Below, in pieces: positions 7,537-16,353 of a DNA stretch of 64,000 nucleotides (within the stretch, counting starts at the first letter, position 1; every line of letters starts with the position of its first letter). The position numbers were made by a program, and so were the translations under genes. The stretch comes from Candidatus Kapaibacterium sp. (GTDB taxonomy: Bacteria; Bacteroidota; Ignavibacteria; Kapaibacteriales; UBA7675), in NCBI GenBank assembly GCA_028284775.1, contig JANQRB010000021.1:124001-188000 (forward strand), written 5' to 3'. The notes below the pieces were generated by a model. That model did no database searches. It was not told the DNA's origin and worked only from the letters and a program-made list of their open reading frames with translations.

Positions 7537-8889
7537 ATGAGCATAGTTGAGAAGGGCAATCCAGTGCAGCAAGTATCGGATCGTCCGCCGGTTGAAAGGC
7601 TGCTGCGGCCGATACAGGAGTTCACGAAGCTGGAAGCCTCGGGCGGTATCCTGCTGTTGCTGTGTACCGTGACAGCCCTTGTCTGGGCCAATTCACCATG
7701 GGCGGCGAGCTACCAAAGCCTCTGGCAAACCACCTTAACCCTGGGGATGGGCGACATTGTGATCGACAAGCCCCTGATCTTGTGGATCAACGATGGATTG
7801 ATGGCCATCTTCTTCTTTGTTGTCGGGCTGGAAATCAAACGCGAAGTGCTGATCGGCGAACTGGCGACCTTTCGTCAGGCGGCGCTGCCTATTTCGGCGG
7901 CAATCGGCGGGATGTTGGTGCCGGCAGCCCTGTATTTTATGGTGACGGCCGGCACCGAAGGAGCTGGGGGCTGGGGCATTCCTATGGCGACCGATATCGC
8001 ATTTGCTTTGGGCGTCCTGGCATTGCTCGGCAAGCGCGTGCCTTTGGCGCTGAAGATTTTCGTGACGGCGCTGGCAATCGTGGACGACATTGGCGCTGTG
8101 CTGGTAATCGCCTTTTTTTATACGGCCGAGATCGCCTGGACCAGCCTGGCAATCGGCGGCGTGTTTTTACTCGGTATGATCGGCGCCAATCGGCTCGGCG
8201 TTCGTCATCCCATGCTCTATAGCATCCTTGGCTTTGGTCTGTGGGTCGCCTTTCTCAAATCGGGCGTCCATGCCACCATCGCCGGTGTGCTGGCCGCGAT
8301 GACGATCCCCGCCACCTCGCGGATTAACATACGTGAATTCATTGACCGCGGATCGGACTTGATCCAGCGCTTTAGGAGTACCGTCAGCGGTACCGAGCAG
8401 GGTACGCTCAGTTCCGAACAGCAGGCAACGGTGCAGACCCTTGAAAAAGCCTGTCACAAAGTTGAAACGCCGCTGCAGCGCCTGGAACATGATCTGCACT
8501 ATTGGGTAGCCTTTTTTATCATCCCGATATTTGCGCTCGCCAATGCCGGTGTGTCGCTGGAGGGCAACGCGGCAGCAGCGCTGACGCACCCGGTAGGCCT
8601 CGGAATCATCCTCGGGCTCATCGTCGGCAAACAGCTCGGCATAACCCTTCTGTCGTGGCTGGCCGTGCGGAGCGGAATAGCCGACCTGCCGCCAAGCGTT
8701 TCCTGGCGTCAAATCTATGGCGCCAGCTGCCTGGCAGGGATCGGCTTCACGATGTCGCTCTTTATCGGAGCACTCAGCTTTAGCGACGACAGCTTGCTGA
8801 CGATCGCCAAAATCGGCATCCTCGGCGCCTCGCTTCTCTCCGGCATAATGGGTTGGGTCGTACTCAGCCGTTCAACCGCCAAAGCTTAA
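7537..8889 (+). CDS. nhaA: Na+/H+ antiporter NhaA
   Basis: 450 residues. Inner-membrane antiporter exchanging sodium or lithium for protons; role in alkaline and salt tolerance. Family blocks are present: WINDGLMAIFFFVVGLEIKRE, PMATDIAFALGVLALLG, the essential aspartate pair Asp183-Asp184 in ALAIVDDIGAVL, FLKSGVHATIAGV, and GIGFTMSLFIGAL near the end. It is longer than the E. coli protein (388) because of a charged insertion around residues 270-320, seen in many long NhaA proteins. RBS GGAG eight bases before the ATG. No nhaR-type regulator is adjacent. Confidence 0.95.
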   Translation: MSIVEKGNPVQQVSDRPPVERLLRPIQEFTKLEASGGILLLLCTVTALVWANSPWAASYQSLWQTTLTLGMGDIVIDKPLILWINDGLMAIFFFVVGLEIKREVLIGELATFRQAALPISAAIGGMLVPAALYFMVTAGTEGAGGWGIPMATDIAFALGVLALLGKRVPLALKIFVTALAIVDDIGAVLVIAFFYTAEIAWTSLAIGGVFLLGMIGANRLGVRHPMLYSILGFGLWVAFLKSGVHATIAGVLAAMTIPATSRINIREFIDRGSDLIQRFRSTVSGTEQGTLSSEQQATVQTLEKACHKVETPLQRLEHDLHYWVAFFIIPIFALANAGVSLEGNAAAALTHPVGLGIILGLIVGKQLGITLLSWLAVRSGIADLPPSVSWRQIYGASCLAGIGFTMSLFIGALSFSDDSLLTIAKIGILGASLLSGIMGWVVLSRSTAKA

Positions 8890-8914
8890 CATCTTCGTTT
8901 GATCCTGGCTTTTG

Positions 8915-8969
8915 GACCGACCGCCGCAGACAGGTCCAGCTACAAGCGCTGGCATTGCGGCGGTCAGTC
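8915..8969. repeat. Long nested inverted repeat downstream of nhaA
   Basis: GACCGCCGCA (8919-8928) pairs with TGCGGCGGTC (8956-8965). The stem extends outward past one mismatch with GGAC/GTCC, and an inner CCAGC/GCTGG hairpin sits in the loop. No T-run follows on either strand, so it is not a classical terminator. It could protect the nhaA transcript 3' end or be a REP-like palindrome. Confidence 0.6.
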
Positions 8970-9968
8970 CTGGCGACAAGAAACTACAGTCAAAACGTAG
9001 ACCGGCCCGTCACCCAATCACAGCCGAGCTCCAAAAAATCTTGTGATTTGCGGTGGATGTCGCACACGACAATCCGTATCATTCCGGGAAGCTTTGCAGG
9101 AACCCGTCCCGCAGCATCTTGACACTCAGACAATGAATACCGAACTCTCCGTCTCGCTGGCTGTTCGGCCTGGCAGTTCACCGCAGACCTCGAGAATTGT
9201 ATTTGCCTGACTCGCAACACTTTAACGGGAAACCTGTTCCGCACAAAGGGAAAAAACAGCGTGCAATCGAAGTAGATGTTAAACAGGGAGGCTACGAAAA
9301 TTCCGTCGACAACAACTTCGCTGGTTTAGTGCCCGGTCTGCTAACGTAAATCACAATGCCGAGCTTCCCACCACCAGAACGGCGCGCAGGGAACAACACC
9401 AGGCCAATTGCAAGCTTTTGGCGGCGGAAGAAAGCGCCAAAAACCATGAACGCTTTCTTGCAATTGAGTGTTAGGCCGTTTGTGAAGTAGCTGAACTTGC
9501 ACTCAGCAGTAAGACAAACAGTTGTATATCGAGCCTGAAGAAGACGCAGATGACGGCGATCGCCAGGAAAGCACCTAGTTAAAAAGTGCGTGAAGCTATG
9601 GGCTCCTGAAGCCGGATAGTCCTCCAACACTGCCGCGGTGCCGGCGTTAATATTCTTTGCTTCACTATTGCACCGTACATCCCAAGCTGTAGCGACAAAT
9701 AATCTTCAGCTCCCTTAATCACCAGGGCCCTCCGACTCCATTAGACAACAATCAGCCCTTAATTTGCGCCTACAGGCAACCCTTTCCTATCAGCCTGCGT
9801 TTTGCCAGACAGGTTCGGCACTTCAGTTCAGATCCGCCATCGGCGGTGCAACTCGACAGAGCGACCCTGAAGATGGACTGACTATTGCGAATATGCGCAG
9901 CAGGCGCTATTGATTCGCTGTGCATACCCTTCACAAAATTTAATACTTACATCAGCCGCATAACTGTG
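8970..9968. other. Gene-poor kilobase
   Basis: About 1 kb with only short, unconvincing frames on either strand. None has a recognisable domain, and none has a good ribosome-binding site. It contains a nested inverted repeat at 9405-9466 (listed separately). It may be degraded sequence. Confidence 0.5.
9405..9466. repeat. Nested inverted repeat, possible folded site
   Basis: Outer arms CAATTGCAAG (9405-9414) and CTTGCAATTG (9457-9466) are perfect 10-bp inverted repeats. Inner arms TTTTGGCG (9416-9423) and CGCCAAAA (9435-9442) are perfect 8-bp inverted repeats. The right outer arm is followed by AGTGTTAGGC, which contains the GTTRRRY core motif of integron attC sites, but a matching RYYYAAC core is not present next to the left arm. 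Confidence 0.5.
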
Positions 9969-10814
9969 ATGATTCGCCTGCCGTCAACTCGTCTTATTTT
10001 ACGGTTATCGTTCTTACTGTACCTGGTGTATACCACCATGACACTGTTGCCGGTTCAGGCATCGGAGAGGCAATCGCCCTATGAGTTACGCCTCGAGACC
10101 GACTTATTACTCGGCACCGCCGGCCTCGGCTTTATCATACCGGCAACCCTGCTTCGCTTCAATACCGCACCATTGCGGGAAAGCGAGTTGGCAGTGTTTA
10201 GGGCTTCCGAAGTTAACGACTTCGATCGGGCCGCCACAGCAAACTATAGTACAGCAGCGGGGACGGTCAGCGACATACTGATGATCAGCTCCCTGTCATT
10301 GCCGCTGGCACTACTTGCCAATGCTTCGATACGCGACGACTACCTCAGCATCGGCATTATGGCGCTCGAAGTATTGACCATCACAGAAGGAGTTACCGGC
10401 ATGAGCAAGACCCTTTCACTGCGAGCCAGACCTTTTGTATACAATGCAAACGCACCGCTGCAAGAAAAACTCAGTCCCGATGCCCGTCTGTCATTTTTCT
10501 CCGGGCATACATCTCAGGCCGCGGCCTTTTCGTTCTTCGCAGCCAAAGTAATCAGCGACTATCATCCCGATTCGAAACTTAAACCCTTGATCTGGGCGGC
10601 GGCAGTAACAATACCCGCCTTGACGGGCTACATGCGCTTCAAAGCCGGCCGGCACTTCTCCTCCGATGTAATCGCAGGCTATGCTGTCGGAGCGCTCGCG
10701 GGCTACTTTGTCCCCTATCTTCACCAGAGAGGCAGCCCACGCAGATCGATCGTCCTTGTACCGAAGGTCGGTCAGCAAAGTATTGGCCTGGGTCTTGAGA
10801 TCTCGGTGTATTGA
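9969..10814 (+). CDS. PAP2-family phosphatase, exported or membrane
   Basis: About 281 residues from ATG 9969, chosen because it gives a signal-like N-terminus (LSFLLYLVYTTMTLLPVQAS); the frame is open further upstream. The three PAP2 signature motifs are present in order: KTLSLRARPF (KxxxxxxRP), FFSGHTS, and RFKAGRHFSSDV (SRxxxxxHxxxD type, with Arg, His and Asp retained). PAP2 enzymes dephosphorylate lipid phosphates such as phosphatidic acid or undecaprenyl pyrophosphate, or act as vanadate-type haloperoxidase relatives. Substrate unknown. It faces a second PAP2 gene convergently 167 bases downstream. Confidence 0.85.
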   Translation: MIRLPSTRLILRLSFLLYLVYTTMTLLPVQASERQSPYELRLETDLLLGTAGLGFIIPATLLRFNTAPLRESELAVFRASEVNDFDRAATANYSTAAGTVSDILMISSLSLPLALLANASIRDDYLSIGIMALEVLTITEGVTGMSKTLSLRARPFVYNANAPLQEKLSPDARLSFFSGHTSQAAAFSFFAAKVISDYHPDSKLKPLIWAAAVTIPALTGYMRFKAGRHFSSDVIAGYAVGALAGYFVPYLHQRGSPRRSIVLVPKVGQQSIGLGLEISVY

Positions 10815-10981
10815 TTTGGTGTCCGGTCGCGAAGAGACGCGCATGGTCTTGTCACGACCGGAACGTACAATGGTGTCGAAAATCGCAAATTGTAATTTTG
10901 TTGGTAATCATGGCGCTGGGATCGGATCGTTCATGAAGATTTTGTGCTGCGATTCCCGAGCGTGGCGACATGACGACGTTT

Positions 10982-11821
10982 CTACAATTGAATGCTCAAT
11001 TCAAGTCCATTTGACCTTGGAGTTAACAGGATCGTTCCGATACCTGTCAGTGAGTGCGGTAGTTCGCTACGGCTTTCCAATGCAGTCACAAAGCGCCCCG
11101 TGCCGTAGGCAAGGACCGCGCTCGCAAGGACATCGGAGAGCCAGTGTTGTCCACGTACAATTCGCGAGATACCCGTCAGACCGGCAACGGTGTAGAGTAC
11201 GACGCTGAGCAGACTGTTGTCGAATTGCTTCGCCAGCACGGTCGAAATCGCGAAAGCCACCGTTGTGTGACCGGAGGGGAAAGATAAACGATCGTCTTCG
11301 GCCTCGAAGGGTTCAAAGAAAAATGGGCCTCGATCCGAATATGGGCGCGCGCGTCCAATTGCCGTTTTTAACGCGGATGTTAACAAACCGGCATAGAGAA
11401 GAGTTTTGAAGAGCAGGCGGCCGGTCTGGCGAATATCATCGTAGCCCGACAGGAGGCCGCCGGTGTAAACAGCCGTCGTGAGGGCTTGTCCGAAGCGTAG
11501 GTCACCGTAACAGTCTGCGGCATCAAGAATGGCATTATGATGTCCGCGCAGATGCGAATCGACGGCAGGGTCTAAGCGTGAAGCTATCCCCACCCCGGCC
11601 AGGCTGATTCCGAGCAACACGAGGTCATCTGTTCGCCAACTGAACGGCTGGAGGCTGTAGTTCAACAAATCCCGAACACTACCGGAAGCGTCATCCAGCA
11701 GCAGACCGCCGAGGTCCCGATTTTCAGCCCGAAGACTATCAGCCTCCCTGCCGGCACTAAGTTCAGCAGGAAAAGCGACCTGCAACAATACGAAACACAT
11801 AGTTATACCGGCCGGAACCAT
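10982..11821 (-). CDS. PAP2-family phosphatase
   Basis: About 279 residues. Start taken at the internal ATG (11821), which puts the hydrophobic signal (ITMCFVLLQVAFPAELSAG) at the N-terminus; an ATG 11 codons earlier is possible. The PAP2 motifs are KTAIGRARPY, SFPSGHTTVAFA and SRIVRGQHWLSDV, complete with catalytic histidines. The LSVVLYTVAGLTGISR segment is typical of membrane-associated PAP2 phosphatases of lipid carriers. It is clearly diverged from the convergent neighbour at 9969-10814, so the pair is not a recent duplication. Substrate unknown. Confidence 0.85.
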   Translation of the reverse strand: MVPAGITMCFVLLQVAFPAELSAGREADSLRAENRDLGGLLLDDASGSVRDLLNYSLQPFSWRTDDLVLLGISLAGVGIASRLDPAVDSHLRGHHNAILDAADCYGDLRFGQALTTAVYTGGLLSGYDDIRQTGRLLFKTLLYAGLLTSALKTAIGRARPYSDRGPFFFEPFEAEDDRLSFPSGHTTVAFAISTVLAKQFDNSLLSVVLYTVAGLTGISRIVRGQHWLSDVLASAVLAYGTGRFVTALESRSELPHSLTGIGTILLTPRSNGLELSIQL

Positions 11822-12320
11822 ACAGCCTCCAGTGTCAACCAGATAAATCGGCAAATAGTTAAAGACAGTCGGAATGCAGATTCAAAGCCAAGATCGGCAA
11901 TGGATTGTATATTGCAGCTGATTCACGCTTTGAGTTAACAGCCGCATTAACTCTTACTTAAACAGCAGGACGTAGGACAAAAACACGTTTCGGACCGTCT
12001 TAAGATAACAACGTTGTCTATTCACAGATGGTTGGCTTGGAATTCGCTAAGCGCTTCAATGCTCGCATTCGGCAATGATACAGTTCTCTCGCGCATTCGT
12101 TCGAGATGTCGCCTTCCAGCTCAAGCTCAGCCTGACAAGTAGAACCGGATAAAATTTGCTGCCTGGGACAAGAGCATATTTTCGACTTTAGGCGAGAAGA
12201 ATCCGAAGCGAGAGCAAAGTCGGCTGTTTGAAATTGACCTCACTTCGTGTAGCTTAGCGCATCTCGGCGATGGCTGACGACAGCCGCCCTTCTCCAAAGA
12301 CAATTGATGTGAGTTGCCTA
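11822..12320. other. Intergenic, with short dyad
   Basis: About 500 bases between divergently transcribed genes, so promoters for both sides are expected here. The only distinct signal is GAGTTAA (11932-11938) paired with TTAACTC (11947-11953), an 8-base-spaced dyad that could be an operator. No gene seen. Confidence 0.4.
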
Positions 12321-13079
12321 ATGAAACAATGGTATGAGGAACTGTTCAGCAATTTTGCACGCAGCTATGATCAGGAAGCATTTACCAAAGGGACGCTGCG
12401 CGAAGTCGACTTTATCGAACAGGAGCTTGGCTATGACCATTCCACGACTATTCTGGATGTGGGCTGCGGCACCGGTCGTCACGCCATCGAACTTGCTAGC
12501 CGGAAGTACCAGGTAACCGGTATCGACCTATCCGGCGACCAATTGGCTCATGCGAAACGAAAGGCGCAGAGTGCCAGCGTTGAAGTCGAGTGGCTACAGA
12601 TGGATGCGCGCACGCTGACATTCGACCGGCAATTTGGCGCTGCAATAATGCTCTGTGAGGGCGGCTTTTCGCTGATGGAAACCGATGCGATGAACTTTGC
12701 GATCCTGAAAAACGTTGTGCGAACATTACAGCCCGGCGGCAGGTTCATCTTCACAGCCCTGAATGTCTTGTATCCCCTTTTCCACTCGGTGAAAGATTTT
12801 ATTAACGATAGTTCTACCAATGCTAAAAGCACAGAGCATAATTTTGATCTGATGACCTTTCGCGATCATTCGACATATACTGTGACCGACGACGACGGCA
12901 GACGAAAGACTCTGCGCTGCAACGAGCGCTATTATGCTCCCACTGAAATTCATTGGCTGCTTGATTCGCTCGGCTGCGTCGAAATCGACATTTTCGGCTG
13001 TGCCATCGGTGAGTTCAGGCGAGGACGCCCCCTGAGTGTAGATGACTATGAAATGCTGGTGCTGGCGCGAAAGGGATAA
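12321..13079 (+). CDS. Class I SAM-dependent methyltransferase
   Basis: About 252 residues from ATG 12321 (MKQWYEELFSNFARSYD). An ATG at 12270 in the same frame is less likely because family members begin near MKQWY. Motif I is ILDVGCGTGRHAIELA, followed by the acidic end of strand 2 (VTGIDLS), and a motif II-like VEWLQMDAR; PGGRFIFTALN marks strand 5. It most resembles the UbiE/COG2230-like Rossmann methyltransferase group, small-molecule type. Substrate unknown. A second methyltransferase starts 33 bases downstream, so the pair is probably co-transcribed. Confidence 0.85.
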   Translation: MKQWYEELFSNFARSYDQEAFTKGTLREVDFIEQELGYDHSTTILDVGCGTGRHAIELASRKYQVTGIDLSGDQLAHAKRKAQSASVEVEWLQMDARTLTFDRQFGAAIMLCEGGFSLMETDAMNFAILKNVVRTLQPGGRFIFTALNVLYPLFHSVKDFINDSSTNAKSTEHNFDLMTFRDHSTYTVTDDDGRRKTLRCNERYYAPTEIHWLLDSLGCVEIDIFGCAIGEFRRGRPLSVDDYEMLVLARKG

Positions 13080-13111
13080 ACAATCGACTAAGGCTTAACT
13101 ATCGGAATCCA

Positions 13112-13816
13112 ATGCCGGGCGACTACGATCAAGCGAATGCAAGACGTTATGCGCAACGAGAAGCGTCGGGCAGTGACTATCTCGCGTTTCGCGACCTTCC
13201 CGAATTGCTTCAACGATATGTGATCAACGGTCCGGCGCTGGACCTGGGCTGCGGCACAGGACGCGCCGGCCGACTATTGCAAGCGCTGGGTTTTGATTGT
13301 TGCGGCGCCGACGTTTCGGCTGCCATGCTGTCCGAAGCCCGAGAACGTGATCCGTCGGGCAGCTACCACCTGATCGGCGATGCTCAACTGCCGTTTGCAG
13401 CGGCTTCCTTTGCATTGGTGTTGTCCAGCTTCGTTTTATTGGAAATTGCCTCTCGTGATGAGTTGCGGCAATTCCTGCGTGAAGTTGCCCGCGTTATGCG
13501 ACCCGGTGCACACGCCATTTTTATGACAACGACGACCGAGTTTTACAGCGGCAATTGGGTTTCATGCGACGTAAACTTTCCTGAAAACCAAGGCACACTA
13601 CAGAGCGGACAGCAAGTTAAAGTTCGTCTGCTGCCCGAAAATATCGAACTACGAGATTTCTATTGGTCCGACGATGACTATCGCGACCTCTTCCAGCAGG
13701 CGGGTTTAGGAATGCTGCAACAGCATCGCCCCCTGGGACTGCACCGAGACCCCATTGCCTGGAAAGACGAGCTGACGACGGCACCCTTTGTCGTGTATGT
13801 CCTGACCAAGAGATAA
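13112..13816 (+). CDS. Class I SAM-dependent methyltransferase
   Basis: 234 residues. Motif I is ALDLGCGTGRAGRLLQ, strand 2 ends CCGADVS, and RVMRPGAHAIFMTT is the strand 4/5 region. The N-terminus MPGDYDQANARRYAQRE is the helical cap typical of Methyltransf_11/25 enzymes. It is not a close copy of the upstream methyltransferase at 12321-13079, although both share the GCGTGR loop. The small intergenic gap (33 bases) suggests one transcript. Target unknown. Confidence 0.85.
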   Translation: MPGDYDQANARRYAQREASGSDYLAFRDLPELLQRYVINGPALDLGCGTGRAGRLLQALGFDCCGADVSAAMLSEARERDPSGSYHLIGDAQLPFAAASFALVLSSFVLLEIASRDELRQFLREVARVMRPGAHAIFMTTTTEFYSGNWVSCDVNFPENQGTLQSGQQVKVRLLPENIELRDFYWSDDDYRDLFQQAGLGMLQQHRPLGLHRDPIAWKDELTTAPFVVYVLTKR

Positions 13817-14014
13817 GCAACGCGACACATCGCCACCCCGCTATCCGCGCCGCGAAATGATGGCTTTGGCTCTGTACAGCTACACTTGCACGACGTGATG
13901 GTGATTCATTACCTCGCTATGACGAGTTTTACTATATTGTCGCCCGCTGAGCCACCGACTGTGGAGACCGGCGCTGCTACCATACTATTAGTTCAGCAAT
14001 TGCAGGATCAACGC

Positions 14015-14656
14015 GTGAGTTCAACATCAGACTCCGAACTGATTTATGTCGGCGACCCGATGTGTTCCTGGTGCTGGGGATTCGCTCCGGTGCTTGACAG
14101 CCTGCGGGACCAGTTCGCCACGAGGGCTGCCTTCCGAGTCGTGTTGGGTGGACTCCGTCCAGGATCGATGGCCGAGACAATGACAGCGAGCGTTAAAGCC
14201 ATGATTCGTTCGCACTGGGAGAGTGTGAAGGAGACCACCGGTCAACCGTTTGACTTTTCATTCTTCGCTCGCGACAATTTTCGTTATGACACGGAACCCG
14301 CGGCACGGGCAGTCGTGGCCGTGCGAACGATTGCTCCCGAGCTGGAGTTCGATTTTTTCAAGGCTCTTCAGGAGGCTTTCTATGCCAAAAACATCGACAT
14401 CACCCTACAAGAGAATTATAATCCGCTGCTGTCGGCCCTGGGAATCGACCGACCGACTTTTCACTCGCAGTTTCAGGCGGCTGAGATGCGCCGGATGACC
14501 TACCGGGACTTTGCCCGGGGACACCAGATGGGGATTCGCGGTTTTCCATCGCTGCTGCTGCGCAAGGGTCAACAGCTGGCTTTGTTAACATCGGGCTATC
14601 AGCCTCTTGACAGCCTCAGCCGGGTTGCAGAGCGTTTTCTCAGCGACAACGGCTGA
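14015..14656 (+). CDS. DsbA/FrnE-family thioredoxin-fold protein
   Basis: About 213 residues from GTG 14015 (AGGA upstream), chosen because family members begin a few residues before the motif; the frame is open back to 13886. The active site is CSWC (Cys17, Cys20) in GDPMCSWCWGF, followed by a helical insertion and the cis-Pro loop in GIRGFPSLLL. This is the cytoplasmic DsbA/FrnE (COG3531) class: no signal peptide, CSWC rather than CPHC. Members act as disulfide isomerases or glutathione/mycothiol-linked oxidoreductases; the partner is unknown. It sits between methyltransferases and a kinase-fold gene on the same strand. Confidence 0.85.
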   Translation: MSSTSDSELIYVGDPMCSWCWGFAPVLDSLRDQFATRAAFRVVLGGLRPGSMAETMTASVKAMIRSHWESVKETTGQPFDFSFFARDNFRYDTEPAARAVVAVRTIAPELEFDFFKALQEAFYAKNIDITLQENYNPLLSALGIDRPTFHSQFQAAEMRRMTYRDFARGHQMGIRGFPSLLLRKGQQLALLTSGYQPLDSLSRVAERFLSDNG

Positions 14657-14776
14657 ACATCGACCTAAAGCTTGTGGCAGCCAGATTGCTGAACGAGTCC
14701 GGAAGTCATAAAGCCGCACCGTGAAGCATGCCAAATCATCAGTCTTGTGATATGCACGCTATTCAGGAGGATTACA

Positions 14777-15946
14777 ATGGCGAGTCCGCTGCCTATCTTA
14801 CGTGAGGGAACTGACGTGGCAGCGAAACTGCTGACCGCGGCCTTTGGCACATCCGTCAATCTGGAGCCGGCCGAAATTATTGCAGACTACCCGAAATCTG
14901 TAAACATAATTTTTCGCTGCCGACTTAACAGCGAGCATCCCAAGCTTCCGGAGTCTGTTGTCGTTAAGTGCGCCAAGGAAGCGATTGGTCGGCTACGAAC
15001 GGAGCTTATCGGCCTCAAATTTCTGGCCGAGGTTCCTGGCTTGCGGACTATGCCGCCGACTCTGTATGCCCACGATCTGGAACGCGATCTGCTTGTTATG
15101 GAAGATCTCGGTTCAGACAAGGTATATCAACTCGGGCGAATCCTCCTGGGCAATGACAGCCGACGTGCAAGACAGGCATTGCTGAATTTCCAGCGGGCAC
15201 TCGCTAGCTTGCACGCAGAATCTCTTGGATATGCGGATCAATTCACGACCCTGAAAGATCAACTAAAACCCCAGATCACCTCGGCGCACCGCATTCACAG
15301 TATATTGACGATTCTTGCCGGCTTTCCGGCGCAAGTCGACTCCTGGAACCTTCCGCGGAATACGGCGCTGCACGCTGAAGTTCGCCGGGCCTGTCGTCTT
15401 ATCGCAAATCCCGGACCCTTTCTGGGATTTACGCACGGCGACTGCACGCCTGCGAATGTATTTTGCACGCCCCACAGCATCCGAATGTACGACTTTGAAT
15501 GCTGTGATTTCCGCCACGTACTGCTCGACGGCTCCTTTGCCCGACTCCGCTACCTGCACAGCGTCTGGGCATTGCGAATTCCGCCGACGCTACGCCGTGA
15601 ACTGGATACCGCCTATCGTTTGGAATTAGCAGCGGCTGCGCCGCTTGCAATAGATACCGATAAATATGAAGAATCGCTGATCGCTTGTGCGATGGGTTGG
15701 CTTGCCGGACTCTGCCAGATGCTGCCGAAGGTAATGGAGCAGGATCAAAAGTGGGGTCGCTGCACCTGGCGACAGCGCATTTGTGCTGGCCTGAGTCACC
15801 TGCAGGAATTGTGTGCTGACTACAATCGCTTTCCCGGCCTTGCCGAATGGGCGCATTTGATGCTGCAAGCGCTGCCGGCGCATTGGGGTAAATCTGCACT
15901 CGAGATGCCGGTCTATCCGGCGCTGGACAAAATGGATGAAGAATAA
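14777..15946 (+). CDS. APH/choline-kinase-fold phosphotransferase
   Basis: 389 residues from ATG 14777, supported by CAGGAGG eight bases upstream. The aminoglycoside-phosphotransferase family (PF01636-like) core is visible: a catalytic loop THGDCTPANVF around residue 218, then the metal-binding strand MYDFECCDFRHVLLDGS, where the usual DxD/DWE appears as DFE. The N-lobe lysine is probably in VVVKCAKEAI. Such enzymes phosphorylate small molecules or act as kinases for sugars, choline or antibiotics. This is a divergent member, and antibiotic resistance should not be assumed. It follows a DsbA-like gene on the same strand after a 120-base gap. Confidence 0.75.
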   Translation: MASPLPILREGTDVAAKLLTAAFGTSVNLEPAEIIADYPKSVNIIFRCRLNSEHPKLPESVVVKCAKEAIGRLRTELIGLKFLAEVPGLRTMPPTLYAHDLERDLLVMEDLGSDKVYQLGRILLGNDSRRARQALLNFQRALASLHAESLGYADQFTTLKDQLKPQITSAHRIHSILTILAGFPAQVDSWNLPRNTALHAEVRRACRLIANPGPFLGFTHGDCTPANVFCTPHSIRMYDFECCDFRHVLLDGSFARLRYLHSVWALRIPPTLRRELDTAYRLELAAAAPLAIDTDKYEESLIACAMGWLAGLCQMLPKVMEQDQKWGRCTWRQRICAGLSHLQELCADYNRFPGLAEWAHLMLQALPAHWGKSALEMPVYPALDKMDEE

Positions 15947-16353
15947 TTGCCCTGGCCTTCGGATCCACGAGAAAAGAATGAAATTGCCCAAACAGGTCGT
16001 CGGCCTGACGATGCTGTCAAAAGTCAGAGCGATATCTATTCGCCTCGCAACAAATCATACAGAGACGAAATCTTGACAATTTCGGAAAATACTGTTCACG
16101 GAACGGCATCAGGTCAATGGGAGACGCTAAGCACGAATGCCATGCGATAAGATCGATTATGGCAATCAAATCTGTTTGGACCCATGCGCGTCTATAGGCG
16201 ATCAATTGTAAAATGTGACGCCGGCTTCCCTGTTTCGGGCATATGAATGCCCACCGCCGCCAACACATTCCGGCTATTCGAATTACTTCCTACACTCCTT
16301 GCAGCCTCAGCCAATTGCGGCAATGCGTCAGGACTTATCCAGGGACAATCTCA
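15947..16353. other. Intergenic, no gene recognised
   Basis: About 400 bases upstream of the helicase gene. Short overlapping frames have no domain. A long untranslated leader is common for cold-shock DEAD-box helicases, so part of this may be transcribed (inference). Confidence 0.4.

Noticed and set aside
9405..9480. Definite integron attC site
   Set aside because: Only one core-type motif is present, with no matching left core and no intI. Kept as a low-confidence finding, not a feature call.
9292..9630. 112-codon frame on the minus strand
   Set aside because: No domain, no RBS, and it overlaps the nested inverted repeat.
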